Of a stretch of 53,206 bases of DNA, positions 7,502 through 16,411 are shown one piece after another. The stretch is from HGM12587 sp945786935 (GTDB lineage: Bacteria; Bacillota; Clostridia; Lachnospirales; Lachnospiraceae): the NCBI GenBank assembly GCA_945786935.1, contig CALZFY010000007.1:1-53206 (forward strand), written 5' to 3'. The stretch's first letter is position 1, and every line of letters begins with the position of its first letter. A program made the position numbers and the translations under genes. The notes beneath the pieces are model-generated. The model did not search any database. It was not told the origin of the DNA and was given only the letters and a program-made list of their open reading frames with translations.

Positions 7502-8191
7502 ATGAGCAGAAGAGTTTTAGTCGTGGATGACGAAAAGTTAATTGTAAAGGGTGTCCGATTCAGCCTGGAGCAGGATGGTATGGAAGTGGATTGTGCCTAT
7601 GATGGAGAGGAGGCACTGGAAAAGATCAAAAGTAATGAATATGATATTGTACTTTTGGATGTCATGCTGCCTAAAATCGATGGTTTTGAGGTATGTCAGC
7701 AGGTGCGGGAGTTTTCAGATGTTCCGATTCTGATGCTTACTGCCAAAGGAGATGATATGGATAAGATCCTTGGCCTGGAATACGGTGCAGACGACTATAT
7801 TACAAAACCTTTCAATATCCTTGAAGTAAAGGCACGTATCAAAGCCATTACCAGAAGAACCGGAAAGTCTTTACAACAGAAAAAAGCAGATACGCTGATC
7901 AAAGCTTCTGATATGACACTGGATACAGACAGCAAACGTCTGCATATTAAAGATCAGGAAATCAATCTGACCTCTAAGGAGTTTGATGTACTGGAATTGT
8001 TGGTAAAAAATCCTGATAAGGTCTACAGCAGAGAAAAACTTCTGCAGCTTGTCTGGGGCAGCCAGTATCCGGGGGATGTCCGCACCGTAGATGTCCATAT
8101 CAGACGTCTTCGTGAGAAGATCGAAGCAAATCCGAGTGAACCAAAATACGTACATACAAAGTGGGGAGTGGGTTACTATTTTAAAGGTTAA
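7502..8191 (+). CDS. OmpR/PhoB-family response regulator
   Basis: A 229-residue DNA-binding response regulator. The receiver domain (about 1-120) has the acidic pair D9-D10, the phospho-acceptor D53 in IVLLDVMLPKIDG, a conserved Thr/Lys in MLTAK and ITKPF, and a C-terminal winged-helix domain (about 130-229) ending RTVDVHIRRLREKIE and WGVGYYFKG. The start is ATG at 7502 after GAGGAAAG. The kinase gene begins 4 bases after its stop, so they form a two-component pair. Targets are unknown; the surrounding comEA/GerMN/comEC genes suggest an envelope-related signal, but this is a guess. Confidence 0.95.
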   Translation: MSRRVLVVDDEKLIVKGVRFSLEQDGMEVDCAYDGEEALEKIKSNEYDIVLLDVMLPKIDGFEVCQQVREFSDVPILMLTAKGDDMDKILGLEYGADDYITKPFNILEVKARIKAITRRTGKSLQQKKADTLIKASDMTLDTDSKRLHIKDQEINLTSKEFDVLELLVKNPDKVYSREKLLQLVWGSQYPGDVRTVDVHIRRLREKIEANPSEPKYVHTKWGVGYYFKG

Positions 8192-8195
8192 AGCT

Positions 8196-9632
8196 GTGCT
8201 CATTGAAATAAGCAAATTATTAAAAAGCCTGAATTTCAGGCTTTTTGTGACTTTATTGATTCTGGGAACCGTCCCTGCATTTATTGTTTCCAATGTGTTT
8301 TTGAATGCATATTACGAAAGAGCTATTGCGGTGCGTACGACCGATGTACAGAATCAATGTAAGATCATTTCCAACCAGATCATGGCAAGTGACTATCTGA
8401 CCAGCAACAAATCCGATGCCATTTCCGGAGAATTATCTTTAATTTCGTCTCTGTACGATGGAAGAATTTTGATCATTGACCAGGATCTTCGGGTCGTTAC
8501 AGACACCTATAATATGGAGGCTTCCAAGACCATGATCGTGGAAGAGGTGATTCGTTGCTTCAAAACGGGAAACAGTGCCCATGTGATCAGTGGACGTTTC
8601 CTGGAAGTAGCAGTTCCTATTCAGAAAGTCATTGATGAGGAAAAGGGAACCACAGAGACTATGGGCGTTATCTTAGTCAGCGCTTCTCTGGATGCGATTA
8701 CGGATAATAAAGAGGTACTTTCTGATTCTGTAAATCTGTTCCTTACCATTTTGGTGATCGTTATGGTGCTGGCAGCAGTTTCGCTGTCCTTTGCCTTTGT
8801 ACATCCGTTTAAACGGCTTACCAGAAAAATCAGTGCAGTTACGGCGGAACACATTGAGGATGAGATTCATGAAAAGGGCTATACGGAGATAGAGCAGATT
8901 TCTGATGCATTCAATCAGCTCCTTGGAAAAATACGTCTTTTGGATGTGTCCCGTCAGGAGTTTGTATCAAATGTGTCCCATGAACTTAAAACGCCTCTGA
9001 CTTCCATGAAGGTTCTGGCCGATTCTCTGATTCAGATGCCGGATGCACCGGTAGAATATTACCGTGAGTTTATGGAGGATATTTCTGCTGAAATCGACAG
9101 AGAAAATGCCATTATTGCAGACCTTCTGACGATGGTGAAGCTTGATAAGACTCAGGCGGATATGAATATTCAGGCACAGAATATCAATGAACTTCTGGAA
9201 CTGATCCTCAAGAGATTAAAGCCAATTGCAGCAAAACAGAATGTGGAGATGGTATTTGAAAGCTTCCGGGAAGTCATTGCGGAGGTGGATGAGGTAAAAT
9301 TAACACTGGCACTTACGAACTTTGTGGAAAATGCCATTAAATATAACAAACAAAATGGCTGGGTGCATGTGTCATTGGATGCGGATCATAAATATTTCTA
9401 TGTGAAGGTGATCGATTCCGGCTGTGGAATTCCTGAGGAAGCCCAGGAGCATATTTTTGAGAGATTTTACCGTGTAGATAAATCCCATTCCAGAGAGATT
9501 GGCGGAACAGGTCTTGGTCTGTCCATTGCCAAAAACGTAGTCCTGATGCACCGCGGTATCATCGAGATCTCCAGTGTGGTTGATGAGGGAACGACCATTA
9601 CTGTGCGGATTCCGCTGAACTATATAGTTTAG
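8196..9632 (+). CDS. Membrane sensor histidine kinase
   Basis: Partner kinase of the response regulator. I place the start at GTG 8196, with AAAGG eight bases upstream overlapping the regulator stop. The frame stays open back to 8091, but that would lie inside the regulator gene. The result is about 478 residues: a first membrane helix (FVTLLILGTVPAFIVSNVFL), an extracellular sensor region of about 140 residues, a second helix (LFLTILVIVMVLAAVSLSFAF), HAMP linker, H-box FVSNVSHELKTPLTSMK with the phospho-accepting His, N-box FVENAIKYN, and G-boxes DSGCGIPEE and GGTGLGLSIAK. A complete, apparently functional kinase. The sensor domain gives no ligand clue. Confidence 0.93.
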   Translation: MLIEISKLLKSLNFRLFVTLLILGTVPAFIVSNVFLNAYYERAIAVRTTDVQNQCKIISNQIMASDYLTSNKSDAISGELSLISSLYDGRILIIDQDLRVVTDTYNMEASKTMIVEEVIRCFKTGNSAHVISGRFLEVAVPIQKVIDEEKGTTETMGVILVSASLDAITDNKEVLSDSVNLFLTILVIVMVLAAVSLSFAFVHPFKRLTRKISAVTAEHIEDEIHEKGYTEIEQISDAFNQLLGKIRLLDVSRQEFVSNVSHELKTPLTSMKVLADSLIQMPDAPVEYYREFMEDISAEIDRENAIIADLLTMVKLDKTQADMNIQAQNINELLELILKRLKPIAAKQNVEMVFESFREVIAEVDEVKLTLALTNFVENAIKYNKQNGWVHVSLDADHKYFYVKVIDSGCGIPEEAQEHIFERFYRVDKSHSREIGGTGLGLSIAKNVVLMHRGIIEISSVVDEGTTITVRIPLNYIV

Positions 9633-9642
9633 GAGGACGAAT

Positions 9643-10560
9643 ATGAAGAAATGGAAAATATTCCTGCTCCTTGCAGTTTGTGCACTGCTGATAGCAGGGT
9701 GTGGAAAAAAAGAGGCCTCTACGGCAGAGACCGCTGTATATTATTTAAACAGGGATGCAACCTCCATTGTGGCAAAAGATTATGAGATTACCGGTGACAG
9801 TCCGCAAATCAGCGTAGAAGAGCTTTTGATGAAGCTGGAAGAAGTGCCGGAGGACATGGATTTAAAAAGAACGATTCCGGAGAATGTAAAGCTGTTGGGC
9901 TATTCCCTGGACCGACAGCAGCTGTATCTTGATTTTAGTGCGGAGTATCTTTCTCTTGATAAAGCTACGGAAGTTCTTGTACGTGCCGCCATTGTTAAAA
10001 CCATGTCTCAGGTGGATGGTGTACGATTTATCGGCTTTCGTGTGACAGGGGAACCCTTAAAGGACAGCAAGGGCATAGTCATAGGACTGATGAATGAAAA
10101 CACCTTCCTTGACAATATGGGAAGCGAAGAAAATGCTACAAAAATTTCGACCCTGAATCTGTACTTTGCCAACAAATCAGGAGATAAATTAAAGAATCAG
10201 TCCTGTGTAGTGGAATACAATGCCAATGTGGCTGTGGAAAAGGTTGTGGTGGAAGAGCTGATTGCCGGACCAACGGAAGATGGTTACTATCCCACGATTC
10301 CCAAGGATACCAAGGTGATGAGCGTGACCTCCAAGGATGGTGTATGCTATGTAAATCTGGATACAGGATTTACGTCACAGGGCTATGATGTGCTTGGAAC
10401 TGTCACCATTTATTCTATCGTAAATTCCCTGACAGATCTGCCCGGCATTCAAAGCGTGCAGATTTTGGTCAACGGTGAAACAAATATGAATTATAAAGAT
10501 AATATCAGTCTGGAAACGATTTTCCAGAAAAATTCCGAAATTGTGGTAAAGGAGGAATAA
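9643..10560 (+). CDS. GerMN-domain lipoprotein
   Basis: A 305-residue lipoprotein with signal peptide and lipobox LLIAGCGKK (cysteine near residue 20), then two repeated domains that look like GerMN (about 60-150 and 180-285). The second shows the recurring LNLYFANKSGDKL, VVEELIAGPTEDGYYPTIP and YVNLDTGF patterns. GerM in B. subtilis takes part in sporulation and germination; similar lipoproteins are often encoded next to two-component systems. The start is ATG at 9643 after AGGAGGACG, 10 bases beyond the kinase. A sporulation or cell-wall-associated role is likely but not shown. Confidence 0.85.
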   Translation: MKKWKIFLLLAVCALLIAGCGKKEASTAETAVYYLNRDATSIVAKDYEITGDSPQISVEELLMKLEEVPEDMDLKRTIPENVKLLGYSLDRQQLYLDFSAEYLSLDKATEVLVRAAIVKTMSQVDGVRFIGFRVTGEPLKDSKGIVIGLMNENTFLDNMGSEENATKISTLNLYFANKSGDKLKNQSCVVEYNANVAVEKVVVEELIAGPTEDGYYPTIPKDTKVMSVTSKDGVCYVNLDTGFTSQGYDVLGTVTIYSIVNSLTDLPGIQSVQILVNGETNMNYKDNISLETIFQKNSEIVVKEE

Positions 10561-10561
10561 T

Positions 10562-12697
10562 GTGCGAAAAAGACCATTATGTCTTTTGGCTGCTATACTC
10601 CTGTTGATTCTATGGATTTTACCAGTGGATGTCTGGCTGAAAGAGCCAGACATCCCTCATGGAGAAAAGCTTCTGGTGACCGGTACGGTGACTAAGAGAG
10701 AACAGAAGGAAAACAGTCAGGTCTATACTTTAAAAAACTGTCTGTGTGAGCAGTCAGATTCTACATTTTCTATGTTAGCCTACATACAGAAAGGCGTTTC
10801 TTATCCAATCGGATGCGAACTTTCACTTTATGGAACCATTTATCAATTAAATAAGGCAGATAATCCGGGACAGTTTGATGCGTCAATGTTTTATCAAAGT
10901 CAGGGTATTCTTTATACCTTTCAGACAGATGAAGTATTAGACGTGGAAGGAAACGTATCCTACCGGGAATATCTTACATGTATTCGGGAATATCTGGCAG
11001 AAAAACTGATGATTCTATATGAGGAGCGTGATGGAGGTATCTTAAAGGCCATACTTCTGGGAGATAAGTCCTCCTTAAGAGAAGAAGATCAGCTGCTCTA
11101 TCAGAAAAATGGCATCTCCCACCTATTGGCAATTTCAGGACTTCACATATCCCTGATTGGGATTTCCATGTATCGATTCTTCAGAAAAGTGGGACTTACT
11201 TTTCTGGAAGCCGGACTTCCAAGTGGTGCTTTGCTTCTTTTCTATGGAATGCTTACGGGATTTGGAGTGTCTACGGTAAGAGCAGTCTGTATGTTTCTTG
11301 TGATGATTTTTGCAGATATTCTGGGGAGAGCTTACGATATGGCAAGTGCCATGAGCCTTGCGGCAATGATCTTACTCATGAAAAGTCCACTGCTGGCAAG
11401 GCAGGCAGGATTTTTACTGTCCTTTGGAGCAGTTCTTGGAATCTGTTTCGTATATCCGGTGCTGGAATCCGTCATAAAACCCAAAAGAAAAGTCTCTAAA
11501 ACAATTCTTTTTAGCATTTCTTTGAGTCTCGTGACCTATCCTTTGACTGTTCACTTTTTCTATGAGTATCCATTGTATTCTATTCTTTTAAATTTTATCG
11601 TAATTCCATGCATGCCTGTTGTCATGATTTCCGGTGCAAGCGGCCTGTTTGCAGGGTGCTTCAGAGCCGGGTTTGGAAAAATTCTTGGCATTCCGGCACA
11701 TCTGGTACTGTCCTTTTACGATTTTTTAGGAAGCCGGATCATGGGTTTTCCATCTGCTGTGGTAAGGCTTGGACAGGAGGCACCCTGGCAGCTGATAGCG
11801 TACTATGCTCTGCTTTTGTTTAGTCTGGCAGGTTTATGGTATGCAAGACGCAAAATTTATGGATTGTTTCTGCCCATAGCCCTGCTTCTGGTGACCTTGA
11901 GATTTCGAAGCGGCCTGGAATTTACAATGCTGGATGTAGGGCAGGGAGACGGATTATTCCTGCGGTTTCCGGGAGCTGTCACCTGTATGATCGACGGAGG
12001 CAGCAGTGGTGTAAAAAATGTAGGAGCGTATCGGATTCTTCCCTATCTGAAATATGAAGGTGTGGGAAAAATCGATTACTGGATCATCACTCATGCAGAC
12101 CGGGACCATATCAGCGGTCTTATGGAAATCATGGAATTATCCGGAACCCTGGAGGAAATTCCCATTGGAACCTTACTGTTTCCTTCCATAGAAAATCCTG
12201 AAGGGCTCTACATGGAACTATGGGAGCTGGCAGAAGAAAAGGGGATTATGGTGGGAACCATTGGCACGGGAGATGTAATCCGTGGTGATAATTTTTCCAT
12301 AGAGTGCAAATACCCCGCAAAAAACAGTTATTGTATAGATAAAAATGATATTTCAACCGTACTTTCCGTGTTCTATGAGGAATTTTCTATGCTATTGACC
12401 GGGGATCTTGGTTTTGAAGGAGAACAGAATCTTTTAAAAGATGGACTAGCTGATTCAGTAGATGTCTGGAAGGTATCCCATCATGGTTCCAAATATTCCG
12501 GCAGCGAAGAGTTTCTGAAGGTTCTTCGACCAAACTTAAGTCTTATTTCTGTCGGAAAAAACAACTATGGACATCCGAACCCGGAGCTTTTAGAACGCTT
12601 AAATATCATCGGCAGTCATATTGAAACGACTCTGGAGCACGGGGCACTGATGCTGGAAAGTGATGGGCACACTTATACGCTGACTTATGGAAGGTAA
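10562..12697 (+). CDS. comEC: ComEC/Rec2 DNA-uptake channel protein
   Basis: A 711-residue polytopic membrane protein that in competent bacteria moves one DNA strand across the membrane. An N-terminal DUF4131-like region is followed by the Competence domain with its motif LLAISGLHISLIG near residue 190 and many hydrophobic helices (about 170-440). The C-terminal metallo-beta-lactamase domain (about 450-711) shows MLDVGQGDGLFLRFPG, ITHADRDHISGL and KVSHHGSKYSGS. The start is GTG at 10562 with GGAGG seven bases upstream, 1 base after the GerMN stop. It pairs functionally with the ComEA-like lipoprotein. Lachnospiraceae are rarely shown to be competent, so actual uptake is unproven. Confidence 0.94.
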   Translation: MRKRPLCLLAAILLLILWILPVDVWLKEPDIPHGEKLLVTGTVTKREQKENSQVYTLKNCLCEQSDSTFSMLAYIQKGVSYPIGCELSLYGTIYQLNKADNPGQFDASMFYQSQGILYTFQTDEVLDVEGNVSYREYLTCIREYLAEKLMILYEERDGGILKAILLGDKSSLREEDQLLYQKNGISHLLAISGLHISLIGISMYRFFRKVGLTFLEAGLPSGALLLFYGMLTGFGVSTVRAVCMFLVMIFADILGRAYDMASAMSLAAMILLMKSPLLARQAGFLLSFGAVLGICFVYPVLESVIKPKRKVSKTILFSISLSLVTYPLTVHFFYEYPLYSILLNFIVIPCMPVVMISGASGLFAGCFRAGFGKILGIPAHLVLSFYDFLGSRIMGFPSAVVRLGQEAPWQLIAYYALLLFSLAGLWYARRKIYGLFLPIALLLVTLRFRSGLEFTMLDVGQGDGLFLRFPGAVTCMIDGGSSGVKNVGAYRILPYLKYEGVGKIDYWIITHADRDHISGLMEIMELSGTLEEIPIGTLLFPSIENPEGLYMELWELAEEKGIMVGTIGTGDVIRGDNFSIECKYPAKNSYCIDKNDISTVLSVFYEEFSMLLTGDLGFEGEQNLLKDGLADSVDVWKVSHHGSKYSGSEEFLKVLRPNLSLISVGKNNYGHPNPELLERLNIIGSHIETTLEHGALMLESDGHTYTLTYGR

Positions 12698-12770
12698 CCG
12701 CTCTTTCTTGAAAATGTGGTGGCTTTAGGATATACTGGGGTAAGACGAAAGCACATAAAGGAGTAACCCT

Positions 12771-13751
12771 ATGGAACAGCTGCTTAATGACCTGAAACAG
12801 CAAACTTTTAAGAGTGTATATCTTCTTTGCGGAGAGGAAGCCTATCTTCGTAATCAGTATAAGAAGCGCCTTAAGGATGCCATGACTGACGAAGGGGATA
12901 CCATGAATTATTCCTACTATGAGGGAAAAGATGTGAATCCAAGAGCTGTCATCGACATGGCAGAGACCCTGCCGTTTTTTGCAGAACGAAGAGTCTTAAT
13001 GATTGAAAACAGCGGTTTTTTTAAGAATAAATGCGATGAACTGGCTGACTATGTAAGCAGCATTCCCGAAAGCACCTGTCTGATCTTTGTAGAAACTGAG
13101 ATCGATAAAAGGAGCCGTTTGTATAAAGAAGTAAAAAAATACGGGAGAGTTGTAGAGTTTGGCATTCAGAAGGAAGACACGCTGGTAAAGTGGATCTTAG
13201 GGATGCTGAAGAAAGAAGGAAAAAGCATTACGAAAGAGACTCTGCAGCTGTTTCTTACCAAGACCGGAAGCGACATGCAGACGATCAAAAATGAACTGGA
13301 TAAACTGATTTCCTTCACAGAAGGAAAAGAAGTCATTACCTCCGAAGATGTGGAACAGGTATGTGTAGCCCAGACGACCAATAAAATTTTCGATATGATC
13401 AATGCCATTGCAGAAGGAAATCACAAAAAAGCATTGGAACTGTATGAAGATTTGTTATCCCTGAAGGAGCCGCCTATGAGAATTCTGTTTTTGATTGCAA
13501 GGCAGTTTCATCAGCTTTACCAGTTAAAACTCCTGGCAAAGGAGAGTGTAGCATCCTCGGAGATTGCAAAACAGGCAGGAATCATGCCTTTTGCCATGAA
13601 AAAATATCAGGCACAGGCCAAAAGCTTTTCAGAAGAAGAGCTTCGACAGGCAGTGGAAGAATGTGTAGACGCAGAAGAGGCAGTGAAGACAGGGGCTATA
13701 AATGACCGCCTGTCCGTAGAATTGATCATCCTAAAATATTCCAGACGATAG
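12771..13751 (+). CDS. holA: DNA polymerase III delta subunit
   Basis: Clamp-loader subunit that opens the sliding clamp at replication forks. The 326-residue length is normal. Recognised by the N-terminal VYLLCGEEAYLRNQYKKRL, the LPFFAERRVLMIENSGFF segment, and the C-terminal collar region ending NDRLSVELIILKYSRR. The start is ATG at 12771 after AAAGGAGTAAC. Its position immediately after comEC and before rpsT is the same as in B. subtilis, which supports the call. Confidence 0.94.
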   Translation: MEQLLNDLKQQTFKSVYLLCGEEAYLRNQYKKRLKDAMTDEGDTMNYSYYEGKDVNPRAVIDMAETLPFFAERRVLMIENSGFFKNKCDELADYVSSIPESTCLIFVETEIDKRSRLYKEVKKYGRVVEFGIQKEDTLVKWILGMLKKEGKSITKETLQLFLTKTGSDMQTIKNELDKLISFTEGKEVITSEDVEQVCVAQTTNKIFDMINAIAEGNHKKALELYEDLLSLKEPPMRILFLIARQFHQLYQLKLLAKESVASSEIAKQAGIMPFAMKKYQAQAKSFSEEELRQAVEECVDAEEAVKTGAINDRLSVELIILKYSRR

Positions 13752-13792
13752 GTTGTACTTTATGGAAACGAAGTTTCTGTGTAACTAAAATA

Positions 13793-13833
13793 AAAAAGAC
13801 GTATCTGACTGACGGGATCAGATACGTCTTTTT
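13793..13833. terminator. Bidirectional terminator between holA and rpsT
   Basis: GACGTATCTGA (13798-13808) pairs with TCAGATACGTC (13818-13828). The stem is flanked by an A-run and a T-run, so it works for holA (plus) and the convergent rpsT (minus). Confidence 0.85.
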
Positions 13834-13850
13834 AAATTCTAAATAAAATA

Positions 13851-14114
13851 TTATGCTAAACCGTTGATTGCTTTCTGTAAACGAGAAGCCTTTCTGGAAA
13901 CAGTCTTTTTGTGGTATACACCCTTAGAAGCTGCGCTGTCCATAACGGATACTGCTGCTTTGTAAGCTGCTTTTGCTGCTTCAACATCTTTAGCTGCGAT
14001 AGCTGCATCAACTTTTTTAACAGCTGTCTTAACTTCAGATTTGATAGACTTATTTCTCATAGCGTTTCTTTCAGCTACTAAAACTCTCTTTTTTGCGGAT
14101 TTAATGTTTGCCAT
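13851..14114 (-). CDS. rpsT: 30S ribosomal protein S20
   Basis: An 87-residue primary 16S rRNA-binding protein of the small subunit. It begins MANIKSAKKRVLVAERN and is rich in Ala and Lys (KTAVKKVDAAIAAKDVEAAK), ending KTVSRKASRLQKAINGLA, the standard S20 pattern. The start is ATG at 14114 with GGAGG on the minus strand. It is transcribed alone and opposite to gpr from a strong promoter, with a leader of about 97 bases that could allow autogenous control. The gene order next to gpr matches B. subtilis. Confidence 0.97.
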   Translation of the reverse strand: MANIKSAKKRVLVAERNAMRNKSIKSEVKTAVKKVDAAIAAKDVEAAKAAYKAAVSVMDSAASKGVYHKKTVSRKASRLQKAINGLA

Positions 14115-14218
14115 AATGATTTTCCTCCAAATAATGTAATGTGATTTCTATTTGAATCGTTTAATTATTTCGTTTTTATTCGGTGAGACACGGTTTCCGA
14201 CCTAAAACGTACCTAGTT

Positions 14219-14247
14219 ATAATAAATGACTCCATGCATTCTGTCAA
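14219..14247 (-). promoter_or_regulatory. Strong sigma-A promoter for rpsT
   Basis: On the minus strand, TTGACA (14242-14247) and TATTAT (14219-14224) are separated by 17 bases. This near-consensus promoter fits a ribosomal protein gene. Confidence 0.75.
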
Positions 14248-14306
14248 TACATAAAACTGTTTTTTTGTGGAAAAATAGGAACAGAAAATGGAAGGAGCAA
14301 AGAAGT

Positions 14307-15173
14307 ATGGAACATTTTCCTATCAGGACAGATTTGGCACTGGAACTCCGGGAACGCTGTGAGGCGGATCAGGAAGAGCTTCGCGGTGTAGTGGTGGAAG
14401 AATATAGAAACGAAAATGGAAATGTGACCATTACCAGCGTAAGGATTGAAACGGAAAACGGGGCAAAATCCCTGGGAAAACCAATAGGCACTTATCTGAC
14501 GATAGAAGCACCGGAGCTTTTGGTTCCGGATGAGGGAAGCCATCGGGAAATTTCCAGGGTGCTGTCAGAACAGCTGAAAAAACTGATCAGGGAAGAGACA
14601 GAGTCTGTTTTGGTGGTGGGTCTTGGAAACCGGGAGGTAACACCGGATGCTCTGGGTCCGGAGGTGGTGGGAAATTTATATATCACCCGTCATATCCTAA
14701 GGGAATATGGAGAATATGCATTTCCGGATAAAAAAGTGGCATCCATCAGTGGAATTGTGCCGGGGGTCATGGCACAGACAGGGATGGAAACGCTGGAGAT
14801 CATCAGGGGTGTTCTGGAGGAGACGAAGCCACAGCTAATTATTGCCATCGATGCATTGGCGGCCAGAAGCATTCGCCGGCTGGGACGAACCATTCAGCTG
14901 TCTGACACCGGGATCAATCCGGGATCCGGTGTGGGAAATCACAGAAAAGGACTCAATGAGGAATCCTTGGGGGTGCCGGTCATCGCGATCGGTGTACCCA
15001 CGGTCGTAGATGCCGCGACAATTGTCTATGACGTCTGTCAGGATGTGGATAAAATCCCCGGAGGTATTGCAGGAATGTTTGTAACTCCCAAAAATATTGA
15101 TGAAACTGTGAAAAATCTAAGCTATACCATCTCAGAGGCACTGAATATGACCTTTGGATGCAGCATATACTAA
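14307..15173 (+). CDS. gpr: Germination protease GPR
   Basis: Endoprotease that degrades small acid-soluble spore proteins during germination; made as a zymogen in the forespore. The start chosen is ATG at 14307 (MEHFPIRTDLALELRE), with GGAGC upstream, giving 288 residues. The longer open frame from 14226 has no family match. The RTDLALE segment is the usual GPR pro-region, followed by VLVVGLGNREVTPDALGPEVV and GIVPGVMAQTGMET, typical of the family. It is the first gene of gpr-spoIIP-lepA, the B. subtilis order, and marks a spore former. Confidence 0.95.
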   Translation: MEHFPIRTDLALELRERCEADQEELRGVVVEEYRNENGNVTITSVRIETENGAKSLGKPIGTYLTIEAPELLVPDEGSHREISRVLSEQLKKLIREETESVLVVGLGNREVTPDALGPEVVGNLYITRHILREYGEYAFPDKKVASISGIVPGVMAQTGMETLEIIRGVLEETKPQLIIAIDALAARSIRRLGRTIQLSDTGINPGSGVGNHRKGLNEESLGVPVIAIGVPTVVDAATIVYDVCQDVDKIPGGIAGMFVTPKNIDETVKNLSYTISEALNMTFGCSIY

Positions 15174-15194
15174 TTAGAAGGCAACTGTTTAGAA

Positions 15195-15232
15195 AAAAAT
15201 CCATTTGCGAAGCAAATTCTGCATGGATTTTT
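15195..15232 (+). terminator. Hairpin terminator after gpr (nested palindrome)
   Basis: AAAAATCCAT (15195-15204) pairs with ATGGATTTTT (15223-15232). An alternative inner stem TTTGC-GAA-GCAAA (15204-15216) is nested inside. The T-run makes it terminator-like between gpr and spoIIP. It directly abuts repeat copy B. Confidence 0.55.
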
Positions 15233-15237
15233 GCCTT

Positions 15238-15262
15238 TTACTGGAACGGAGCGAACAGTAAC
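15238..15262. repeat. Palindromic repeat, copy B
   Basis: TTACTG (15238-15243) and CAGTAA (15256-15261) form a short stem. The 20 bases 15243-15262 match copy A (6977-6996) at 19 positions, differing only at T/C in GGAGYGAAC. Interspersed palindrome family, about 8.3 kb from copy A. Confidence 0.55.
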
Positions 15263-15290
15263 AAAGAAAGCTGGTTGGTGGGAGTGTATC

Positions 15291-16379
15291 ATGAGGAGAA
15301 TGGGAAAAATTGCAATGTATGCTGTGGCTTTGCTGCTGGTTTTATGCATCTGCAAACGCATTTCCATCACCAGGCTTGCTGTGGAATTTATGTTTCCTAA
15401 TTTAATGGAAATGGCCACGTGGGGAGGGGAAAATCTGCCTGTGACACCCAAAGAGGAAACAGTTCTGGAAACAGAGGGAAGTGGCAGCATTGCAGGTGTT
15501 CCCTGGTCAGAAGCTTTCCGGGAACAGATGGGAGAAGAAAATCAGTTGTCCTTTGAAACATTGCTGGAGGAGGAAGAGACCAGTCAGGCAAAGCAGCCTG
15601 AGGAGGTACTGGAGGTTGCCTACAGTAAGGAGCAGCTTCAGGATTACGAGTTTTTGATGAGCAGGCTTTATAATGTGGACAGCAGCACCAGGATCACATC
15701 CGGGCAGCTCAATGTGGATCAACTGGTGTCGTATGACTTTCATGTCGACAAGGACACGAAGGGACCGCAGATTCTGATTTATCATACCCATTCTCAGGAA
15801 GCCTTTGCAGACAGTGTGCCCGGAGATGAAAGTACCACCATTGTGGGTATGGGCTCCTATCTGACCACACTATTGCAGCAGCAGGGATTTTCCGTCCTTC
15901 ATCATAAGGAAATCTTTGACATGAAAGACGGAGAGATTGACAGAAATAAGGCTTATACGAGAGCAGAACCGGTAATTTCCAAAATTCTTGAAGAAAATCC
16001 GGACATTCAGATCGTCATTGACCTTCACAGAGATGGAGTGGGAGAAAATGTTCACCTGGTAAAGGAAATTGACGGAAAGCCCACTGCTCAGATCATGTTT
16101 TTTAACGGTATGAGTTACTCGGCAAAAAACGGTTCCATCAGTTATCTTCCAAACCCTTACATAGAAAATAATCTGGCTTTGACCCTGCAGATGAAACTGG
16201 CAAGCGACAGTCTGGTGCCGGGCTTTGCCAGAAAGGTATATTTAAAGAGCTTAAGATTTAACCTTCACCTGCATCCGGGGGCTATGCTTATCGAAGCAGG
16301 CGCTCAGACCAATACGGTGGAAGAAATGCGAAACGCCATGGAAGTGCTTGCACGGGTTCTTAGCGATGTGCTATACTAA
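15291..16379 (+). CDS. spoIIP: Stage II sporulation protein P
   Basis: Cell-wall amidase/endopeptidase of the SpoIIDMP engulfment complex, acting outside the mother-cell membrane. The start chosen is ATG at 15291 (MRRMGKIAMYAVALLLVL) after GGGAG, giving 362 residues; the next ATG at 15300 would be too close to the ribosome site. One N-terminal membrane helix is followed by an acidic linker (about 60-115) and the catalytic SpoIIP domain with ILIYHTHSQEAF (zinc-binding His region) and IQIVIDLHRDGVGENV. The C-terminus has LRFNLHLHPGAMLIEAGAQT. Between gpr and lepA as in B. subtilis. Confidence 0.94.
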   Translation: MRRMGKIAMYAVALLLVLCICKRISITRLAVEFMFPNLMEMATWGGENLPVTPKEETVLETEGSGSIAGVPWSEAFREQMGEENQLSFETLLEEEETSQAKQPEEVLEVAYSKEQLQDYEFLMSRLYNVDSSTRITSGQLNVDQLVSYDFHVDKDTKGPQILIYHTHSQEAFADSVPGDESTTIVGMGSYLTTLLQQQGFSVLHHKEIFDMKDGEIDRNKAYTRAEPVISKILEENPDIQIVIDLHRDGVGENVHLVKEIDGKPTAQIMFFNGMSYSAKNGSISYLPNPYIENNLALTLQMKLASDSLVPGFARKVYLKSLRFNLHLHPGAMLIEAGAQTNTVEEMRNAMEVLARVLSDVLY

Positions 16380-16411
16380 GCAACAAGTATGGGTACTTAG
16401 GAGGAAGTTGA

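Noticed and set aside
8091..8195. Upstream extension of the histidine kinase into the response regulator
   Set aside because: It would start deep inside the regulator gene without a ribosome site; GTG 8196 has AAAGG at good spacing.
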